Positions 8,131 to 12,513 of a stretch of DNA of 14,245 nt are shown piece after piece (within the stretch, counting starts at the first letter, position 1; the number at the start of each line of letters is the position of its first letter). The stretch covers positions 1 to 14,245 of the forward strand of contig CALEPT010000030.1 of the NCBI GenBank assembly GCA_937910385.1, read 5' to 3'. The stretch is from an uncultured Ruminococcus sp. (lineage in GTDB: Bacteria > Bacillota > Clostridia > Oscillospirales > Ruminococcaceae). The translations under genes were made by a program, and so were the position numbers. The notes beneath the pieces are model-generated. The model was given only the letters and a program-made list of their open reading frames with translations. It made no database searches and was not told where the DNA came from.

Positions 8131-10789
8131 TTTTTCCTTTCAGTGAATCAACCCAAAGGAGGAAATCCTTATCCTTCCGGCAGGTTTCAATAAAAGCAGC
8201 TTCGGTGCTGTTTTTCAATGCCTTAGCATATGCTTTCAGATCCTGACCTTCTAAGCGTTCAGACACCTCGTATTTCTTTTCTCTTGAGAGATTATTATAT
8301 TTACGCTGTAATCGTGCGATAATTCGATCTTTGGTCTGCTGCTTGCTTTCATCACTTGGACGGAAAAGGTCTTCCAATAATTCCGCCATATCCTTGCTGA
8401 CAGTTACAGACTTCATTCCGGAAGTAGAATCAAGATCTTCATAAACTCTGACAGCATCAAAGATGTTAAAGTGTGTTTTCCCTATCTCAGGACAAAGACG
8501 AGTAGCACGTCCCAGCATCTGCTCAAAAAGAATACGGCTGTTGATCTTACGCATGAAAACAAGGTTGCATATTTTTGGAACGTCAATGCCCGTTGTCAGC
8601 AGATCTACTGTGACTGCAATATTAGGATACTGGTTATTTTTGAACTGTTTTATAACTTGCAGTATCTTTTTCTTGTTTCCTCCGGCAGTCTTGCCTGTTA
8701 TCTTCATTATAGCATCGTTTGAGATACCATATTCCTTATAAATATCACGAAGAGTATCCACGATGCAATCTGCGTGACTATCATTAACCGCAAAGATAAG
8801 AGTTTTTTCATCGCTTTCGGGATTTATAAAGGATGAAATTTCCACTAATACCTTCCTTGTATGATCAGGCAAAACAATCTGACGGTTGAAATCAGACACA
8901 TCAAAATCCAGTTCATCTTCAAGAACCGATCCATTGAGCAGCTCATTTGTGTTTGGGTCATACTCAGCTAACGATTCACCCTTTTTGAACTTCACATTAT
9001 TTTCAATGAAATCTGTATTGATAATATAGGGCGGATCATGGTCAACAAGCCAGCCGTCAATGACCGCTTCACGATAGCTGTATGTGAAAATAGGTTCTCC
9101 GAAAATCTGCGTTGTATGCAGTGCAGGTGTAGCAGTTAATGCGATTTTTACAGCATCAAAATACTCAATAACCTGCTTATATTTACTCATGTAATCAAGC
9201 TGATCTGAATAGAGGATCTCCTCCTCGGTCATTTCTCTGTCAAGAATATAACCTCTATGTGCTTCATCAACAATTATAAGGTCGAATGCACCGGGCATAA
9301 GATCAGGCTTATCAGATAGGATTGTACGTTTAAGCAAGCCCTGCACTGTTGAGATACTTACTTTTGTTTCAAGATCGATCTCATTATCGTCAATATCTTT
9401 GATCTCATATATCTGGTTCAATGTCATAAGCTCTTTCAGCTTAACATCTTTGAACGTATCCATAGCCTGTTCTCCGAGAGAAACTCTGTCAACAAGGAAA
9501 AGAATTCTTCTGAAACGCTTGGATTCCAGCATCTTATATATTAAACCAAGTACAGTACGGGTTTTTCCTGTACCCGTAGCCATAGCAAGAAGTGCTGTCT
9601 GTTTACCTTCAATTATTGCATCTGTCGCCTTACTAATGGCTTTTATCTGATAATCTCTTAAATTAAGCCCTGTGGTATCTTCCATAAATGAATCATCAGC
9701 ATCATTCAGTGCTTTATTTGCTTTGTCAATATCTTGCTTGAGCTTTTCTTCAATATCAGAAGGACTGAACCAATTCCTGATAGGGTATGATTGGTTTTCA
9801 GACTTTCGTGCATCTAAGAACCATATTCCTGATTTGGTACGCAGCTGTTCTAAAAAAGCTCTGCCATTTGATGCAAACAGAAACGGTACTTGATATTTGC
9901 CCCATTTGCTTATAATGTATTTGTCATGTTCAGCTCTGATGCTTTGTGCATAATCCTTTACCTGCACATCAATAGTTGAAGCAACATCTTCTCCCCATTT
10001 TTTGGCATCCATTACTGCAACCAGTTTTTCACCAATAAAGAATGCATAATCAGCAGACCCTTTACTACATAATTGAGAATCAGTAGGCCACTCGCTTATT
10101 GCGATATTTCTTCCTTTAACAGGACGAGTACCTTTACTGTAACGCAGATTATTGGTATCCGCTTCCCAGCCTGCTTTTCTTAACTGCTCATCAATAAGGC
10201 ATCTTGTCTGGGCTTCACTCCACTCCATCATAGCCGATACAGTTAAGCCACGTTTTGCTCGCTCTTTTTGTGTGGTTCCGGAAGCAGCTGTCTTTACCTC
10301 TTCCAGCTTTTGAGTCAGCTCCGCTATGCGCTTTTCTTGTTCTTCTAATATTTTTTCCATAGCTGAAGGATCAGTTTCTTTTGGAAGAACAAACGATTCA
10401 GGATTAAAAGACCAATCTCCGTAGGTCTGCATAAACCATACAGCGAGATTATATGCCATAGAAAGGAGCATTTTGGCATCATCCAGAGAATCAGCACCGG
10501 CATGAACAGCATCATTGCGATTCTTTCTGAGTGCATAAAGGGTATTATCAATGTCATATGGCAATAAACCAGCACGCTTCAGAAGTCGTATACGGTTTGA
10601 TTGTGTATTATCGGTAACAGGATCGGGTATTCCTTCAAAAACCATGATTTCTTGTACAAGACGTTCTGAAAACATACCCAACTTGTACATACAAGCATTA
10701 GGATCTGAATACAAATATTTTTCTGCCGTATCTGCTATCTGAGCAAGAGCAGGCCAATATTTATTGAGAAAAACAAAGTTAGACTTCAT
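8093..10789 (-). CDS. hsdR: Type I restriction subunit HsdR, truncated by frameshift
   Basis: 898 residues of the DNA-translocating endonuclease of a Type I system, EcoEI-like. A DUF4145-type N-terminal domain (about 15-120) is followed by the HSDR_N nuclease with D247 and D261-A262-K263 (the PD-(D/E)xK core, here DxK). The SF2 motor has Walker A ATGTGKT (404-410), DEAH (508-511), TATP (about 552-555) and QMLGRATRL (757-765). The ATG at 10789 is chosen because GGAGG lies seven bases upstream; an ATG at 10804 would sit before that site. The frame shifts near 8130 and stops at 8093 after about a dozen foreign residues (ending IIPKKKIP), losing the C-terminal domain, which continues in another frame to 7554. 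Nuclease and motor are intact, but assembly with the methylase is probably impaired unless the shift is an error. First gene of the operon. Confidence 0.9.
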   Translation of the reverse strand: MKSNFVFLNKYWPALAQIADTAEKYLYSDPNACMYKLGMFSERLVQEIMVFEGIPDPVTDNTQSNRIRLLKRAGLLPYDIDNTLYALRKNRNDAVHAGADSLDDAKMLLSMAYNLAVWFMQTYGDWSFNPESFVLPKETDPSAMEKILEEQEKRIAELTQKLEEVKTAASGTTQKERAKRGLTVSAMMEWSEAQTRCLIDEQLRKAGWEADTNNLRYSKGTRPVKGRNIAISEWPTDSQLCSKGSADYAFFIGEKLVAVMDAKKWGEDVASTIDVQVKDYAQSIRAEHDKYIISKWGKYQVPFLFASNGRAFLEQLRTKSGIWFLDARKSENQSYPIRNWFSPSDIEEKLKQDIDKANKALNDADDSFMEDTTGLNLRDYQIKAISKATDAIIEGKQTALLAMATGTGKTRTVLGLIYKMLESKRFRRILFLVDRVSLGEQAMDTFKDVKLKELMTLNQIYEIKDIDDNEIDLETKVSISTVQGLLKRTILSDKPDLMPGAFDLIIVDEAHRGYILDREMTEEEILYSDQLDYMSKYKQVIEYFDAVKIALTATPALHTTQIFGEPIFTYSYREAVIDGWLVDHDPPYIINTDFIENNVKFKKGESLAEYDPNTNELLNGSVLEDELDFDVSDFNRQIVLPDHTRKVLVEISSFINPESDEKTLIFAVNDSHADCIVDTLRDIYKEYGISNDAIMKITGKTAGGNKKKILQVIKQFKNNQYPNIAVTVDLLTTGIDVPKICNLVFMRKINSRILFEQMLGRATRLCPEIGKTHFNIFDAVRVYEDLDSTSGMKSVTVSKDMAELLEDLFRPSDESKQQTKDRIIARLQRKYNNLSREKKYEVSERLEGQDLKAYAKALKNSTEAAFIETCRKDKDFLLWVDSLKGKSGDSIIPKKKIP
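8125..8135 (-). other. hsdR: Frameshift site in hsdR (one base missing)
   Basis: On the coding strand this stretch contains a run of five A and then a run of four G. Adding one A or one G joins the two HsdR reading frames as DSLKGK..GQYYSEKEDTLKP, which fits the family pattern (..YYS..ED....RGYG). The exact base cannot be located. It could be a real mutation or a sequencing or assembly error in a homopolymer. Confidence 0.8.
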
Positions 10790-10829
10790 GTACGGTCCTC
10801 CCATCTTTTTACGATAATATGAAAAAACG

Positions 10830-10859
10830 GTATACTATTCCATATTATCTATTATACCA
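10830..10859. repeat. Imperfect dyad overlapping the hsd promoter start region
   Basis: A 30-bp imperfect palindrome with GGTATA at the left end, TATACC at the right end, and further symmetric matches (TA near each arm, ATAT at the centre). It covers the -10 box and the expected transcription start of the hsd operon, a common place for a repressor. It contains the 15-mer TATACTATTCCATAT (10831-10845) that recurs upstream of the PLD-helicase. Confidence 0.5.
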
Positions 10860-10879
10860 TTTTTTGTTTTAAAAATCAA
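10851..10879 (-). promoter_or_regulatory. Housekeeping-type promoter of the hsdR-M-S-ptuA-ptuB operon
   Basis: On the minus strand TTGATT (10874-10879) and TATAAT (10851-10856) are separated by exactly 17 nt, near-consensus for a sigma-A promoter. Start of transcription is expected near 10844, giving a leader of about 55 nt to the hsdR ribosome binding site. No other convincing promoter is seen before the PLD-helicase, so the genes down to ptuB are probably one transcript. Confidence 0.75.
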
Positions 10880-11018
10880 TCAAAAACTGATGATTCGACT
10901 AATAATTGAGAAAACTACATCGCCTATAGATTAATTATTATTTCCGCTAATAGTAGATGGTTCATTAAAATGCTGTTGCTCTTTTTGTAACAACTTTCAC
11001 CACCGAAAAAAATTATTA

Positions 11019-11063
11019 GCACAACACCTGCAACATACACAATTGCAGGTGCTGTTTTTGTGC
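11019..11063 (+). terminator. Plus-strand intrinsic terminator without an obvious gene
   Basis: CACCTGCAA (11025-11033) pairs perfectly with TTGCAGGTG (11043-11051), followed closely by five T (11055-11059). An outer GCACAA/TTGTGC pairing at 11019-11024 and 11058-11063 is also possible. The T-run orientation means it ends a plus-strand transcript, but no plus-strand gene lies upstream in the window. Confidence 0.65.
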
Positions 11064-11093
11064 GTTTATCCAAAGATTTAAAAAATGACTGTG

Positions 11094-11130
11094 CAAAATG
11101 GCTTTCCCAGTTCCTTATAAGTAGAGGGTA
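11094..11130 (+). repeat. Direct repeat, copy 1 (about 37 bp)
   Basis: This copy and the one at 11247-11283 share 33 of 37 positions, including CCCAGTTC, TTATAAGTAGAGGG and CAAAATG. The core is partly palindromic (CTTATAAG within CCC...GGG in this copy). The spacing of about 116 bp between copies and the four mismatches are unlike CRISPR. It may be a binding site, recombination site or element-end repeat; the function is unknown. Confidence 0.75.
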
Positions 11131-11246
11131 TTTAAAAGCGTCCTCCTCATCGGCGACAATAAGGCGACGATAAAAACGCGAGTTATATTCAGCCGGCTTT
11201 TATGCAGCTCTACAAATTAAAGTGAAAGTTGTGTGAAATAGGTTAT

Positions 11247-11283
11247 CAAAATGCCTCTCCCAGTTCTTTATAAGTAGAGGGAA
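11247..11283 (+). repeat. Direct repeat, copy 2 (about 37 bp)
   Basis: Second copy of the repeat at 11094-11130, same orientation, with substitutions at four positions. It lies about 100 bp upstream of the ncRNA promoter. Confidence 0.75.
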
Positions 11284-11346
11284 TAATAATAGGAGCGTAT
11301 TTCAAGTACTTGTGCGCAATGCACATTGAGGACCTACCTCAAAAAT

Positions 11347-11375
11347 CGAACATTTGTGCAATCGAACAAAGTTTC
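11347..11375 (+). promoter_or_regulatory. Two degenerate LexA-like boxes
   Basis: Two tandem sequences, CGAACATTTGTGC (11347-11359) and CGAACAAAGTTTC (11363-11375), each match GAAC-N4-GTTC with one mismatch. Both begin in the 9-mer AATCGAACA, repeated with a 16-bp period (11344-11352 and 11360-11368). They lie just upstream of the -35 box of the ncRNA promoter and may be auxiliary operator sites. Confidence 0.45.
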
Positions 11376-11385
11376 TTGAAAGTCC

Positions 11386-11414
11386 TTGACAGAACTTACG
11401 TTCTGTGTTATTAT
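11386..11414 (+). promoter_or_regulatory. Strong promoter of the large ncRNA
   Basis: A perfect TTGACA (11386-11391) and TATTAT (11409-11414) are spaced by exactly 17 nt. Transcription should start near 11421. The spacer holds the LexA-type palindrome, so the promoter is probably strong but repressed. Confidence 0.8.
11390..11405 (+). promoter_or_regulatory. LexA/SOS-type operator in the promoter spacer
   Basis: CAGAACTTACGTTCTG is a perfect palindrome of two 6-bp arms around four bases and matches the Gram-positive SOS-box core GAAC-N4-GTTC exactly. It lies between the -35 and -10 boxes, where a bound repressor would block RNA polymerase. The sequence and position are seen directly; LexA binding is inferred from the known Bacillota consensus. 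Confidence 0.65.
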
Positions 11415-11420
11415 GATAAT

Positions 11421-11993
11421 GCCCTTAATGGGATAGCAGCTTGAAAATTGAATATCAACACATCAGTGTGCAGCAAGACCGGTGCCGGCAAAAACCGACA
11501 AGCCGCGAGCTTCCGTACGCCAGGACCTCGAAAGAGCGAGCGATAAAATGCGTGAAGGCGGTAGGAGAGACTCAGCGAGTCGTGTCAAGAATGACCGATA
11601 GTACTTAGCTGAGTGCCTTGGAACTCCCAATTTCAGATTTGTGGGGCTACCGAGCCGTACAGCAACGGCTCGTAATATGTATCCTGCGAAATCGGCTGAA
11701 GGGACACCCTTCCCGCTCCTATTATGGCAATGACAGCTGGCTTGCGCGCCCATCCGCACGTGCGGCTCTGACTCCGTAAGGGCAGAGAGACAAAGAGCTA
11801 TGTGAAGGTTGAGGCCGACCTTCGGCTGATGTGTTCCCGGCTTCGGAGGGTGCAGGCGTATGCTTGTAGGAGAATATCAGAAGCCTCGGAATGAGGAAAA
11901 CGTCATGGCGCATAGTCATGATAAGGTACCTCCGCGGGGGTACAGGACTATCGACGGGATAGTCAGCATTTCACGGGCTAACTATGCCCTTTT
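11421..11993 (+). ncRNA. Large structured non-coding RNA, about 570 nt (ROOL-like?)
   Basis: Bounded by a consensus promoter ending at 11414 and an intrinsic terminator ending at 11993, with no credible protein gene on either strand. It is full of perfect hairpins: GACTC-AGC-GAGTC, GAGCCGT-ACAGCA-ACGGCTC, GAAGGG-ACA-CCCTTC, GCCGA-CCT-TCGGC, a GTACC/GGTAC stem, and GACTATC-GACGG-GATAGTC near the 3' end. Base composition is clearly more GC-rich than the surrounding spacers. Known bacterial RNAs of this size class are OLE, GOLLD and ROOL. ROOL is about 580 nt, is known from Bacillota, rumen samples and phages, and best fits the length and setting, but I cannot verify its consensus by eye. It does not show the conserved motifs of RNase P or tmRNA, nor a group II intron domain V. 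That this is a structured RNA is well supported; the family name is tentative. Confidence 0.7.
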
Positions 11994-12006
11994 GTAAATG
12001 AAATGC
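11966..12006 (+). repeat. 8-bp inverted repeat enclosing the ncRNA terminator
   Basis: GCATTTCA (11966-11973) and TGAAATGC (11999-12006) are perfect complements flanking the GGGC/GCCC terminator hairpin. They could extend the terminator stem, or form a competing helix if transcription continues past the T-run toward the next terminator. Confidence 0.5.
11975..11993 (+). terminator. Intrinsic terminator of the ncRNA
   Basis: GGGC (11975-11978) pairs with GCCC (11986-11989) around a seven-base loop, followed by four T. The stem is short and the T-run modest, so some readthrough to the stronger terminator at 12068-12106 is plausible. Confidence 0.6.
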
Positions 12007-12067
12007 GGTTTTGTTTTTGGAATAATATGCATGGCACGGGTAGCTATGTCCAAATATGAGTTAAGAG

Positions 12068-12106
12068 AAGGCAGAGTAACGTCAAAGGCGTTGCTCTGCC
12101 TTTTTA
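12068..12106 (+). terminator. Second intrinsic terminator
   Basis: AAGGCAGAG...CTCTGCCTT with an additional inner AACG/CGTT pairing, followed by a T-rich run (TTTTTATTTT). A strong terminator hairpin, oriented for plus-strand transcripts and usable as backup for the ncRNA. Confidence 0.75.
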
Positions 12107-12127
12107 TTTTGTCAAAAATTAAATATA

Positions 12128-12170
12128 AAGCGCACAGTGGTTCGTCACGGACTGCTGTGCGCTTTTTTGT
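12128..12170 (+). terminator. Third intrinsic terminator
   Basis: A perfect 10-bp stem AAGCGCACAG / CTGTGCGCTT (12128-12137 and 12155-12164) runs into a T tract to about 12168. Because the stem starts with A residues it could also work on the minus strand. It isolates the downstream replication gene from upstream transcription. Confidence 0.75.
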
Positions 12171-12190
12171 TTGCTCAGGAGGTGGTGAAG

Positions 12191-12217
12191 ATGCTGACAT
12201 CAGGAACTCCACCATAA
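12191..12217 (+). CDS. Possible 8-residue leader peptide
   Basis: A very strong ribosome binding site (AGGAGGTGG at about 12178-12186) precedes an ATG at 12191 that opens only eight codons, MLTSGTPP, then stop. It may be a leader peptide, a leftover ribosome binding site of a lost gene, or chance. No promoter is evident between the preceding terminator and this site. Confidence 0.2.
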   Translation: MLTSGTPP

Positions 12218-12222
12218 TATTT

Positions 12223-12371
12223 GCTAACTTGCTACCAAGAGCGTCTAAATGCCGATATATCTTTACTTCTGCCGATAGCAAGATCGGTAGTTGTTAGTTC
12301 TGCGATAGTAAATTGCTAACGCCGGAAAAGCTCTGTATCAGGTGCTTTGACAGTGTTTGGTAGTTTGTTAG
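12223..12371. repeat. Cluster of GGTAG...GTTAG motifs
   Basis: Four related sequences occur in both orientations: GCTAACTTGCTACC (12223-12236, the inverted form), GGTAGTTGTTAG (12286-12297), TTGCTAAC (12313-12320, inverted, preceded by GATAGTAA) and GGTAGTTTGTTAG (12359-12371). The last lies inside the spacer of a likely promoter. Such a set upstream of a replication gene could be repressor operators or origin-type binding sites; neither is proven. Confidence 0.45.
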
Positions 12372-12377
12372 TAAAAT
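12347..12377 (+). promoter_or_regulatory. Likely promoter of the DUF927-like gene
   Basis: A perfect TTGACA (12347-12352) is followed by weaker -10 candidates: TAGTAA (12369-12374, 16-nt spacer) or TAAAAT (12372-12377, 19-nt spacer). The spacer holds one GGTAG...GTTAG motif. It would give a leader of about 130 nt before the gene at 12514. Confidence 0.5.
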
Positions 12378-12384
12378 CAGAGTG

Positions 12385-12430
12385 GCAGGTCGGCGTGTCG
12401 CGCATTTGTGCGCGGTTTGTGCCGCCCTGC
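12385..12430 (+). promoter_or_regulatory. Structured 5' leader hairpin
   Basis: GCAGG (12385-12389) pairs with CCTGC (12426-12430) and GGC (12392-12394) with GCC (12421-12423). An inner perfect hairpin CGCGCA-TTTG-TGCGCG spans 12399-12414. No T-run follows, so it is not a terminator. It could stabilise or regulate the leader; no known riboswitch or T-box pattern is recognised. Confidence 0.45.
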
Positions 12431-12513
12431 GGAGAAAGGAGGGATAACTACACCACACGAGCTCTCGGAGCGAAATTGAGGGCAAATAAAGCGAGTTTGG
12501 AAAGGATGATAGG

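Larger units (their letters stand above)
10880..11385. other. Non-coding stretch between the hsd promoter and the ncRNA promoter
   Basis: No reading frame here looks like a protein gene. The stretch holds an orphan plus-strand terminator (11019-11063), two direct repeat copies about 153 bp apart, and small inverted repeats: GTGC-GCAAT-GCAC at 11312-11324 and TTGAGG-ACCTA-CCTCAA at 11326-11342. The two degenerate LexA-like half-palindromes lie at its right end. I found no tRNA or integrase. Confidence 0.5.

Noticed and set aside
8125..8135. Programmed -1 frameshifting in hsdR
   Set aside because: No canonical X-XXY-YYZ slippery heptamer and no obvious stimulatory stem; HsdR families are not known to use it.
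11094..11283. CRISPR array
   Set aside because: Only two degenerate copies, with a 116-bp gap far longer than usual spacers and no cas genes.
11421..12000. ORF-less group II intron (a GTGTG occurs near 11468)
   Set aside because: No recognisable domain V hairpin with its conserved AGC triad, and the promoter and terminator fit a free RNA better.
11421..12000. IscB/TnpB guide RNA (HEARO/omega RNA)
   Set aside because: Too long, and no IscB or TnpB gene is nearby; the RNA ends in its own terminator.
12361..12513. T-box or known riboswitch in the leader
   Set aside because: No T-box AGGGTGGNACC sequence or other recognisable riboswitch core was found; only a simple long hairpin is visible.
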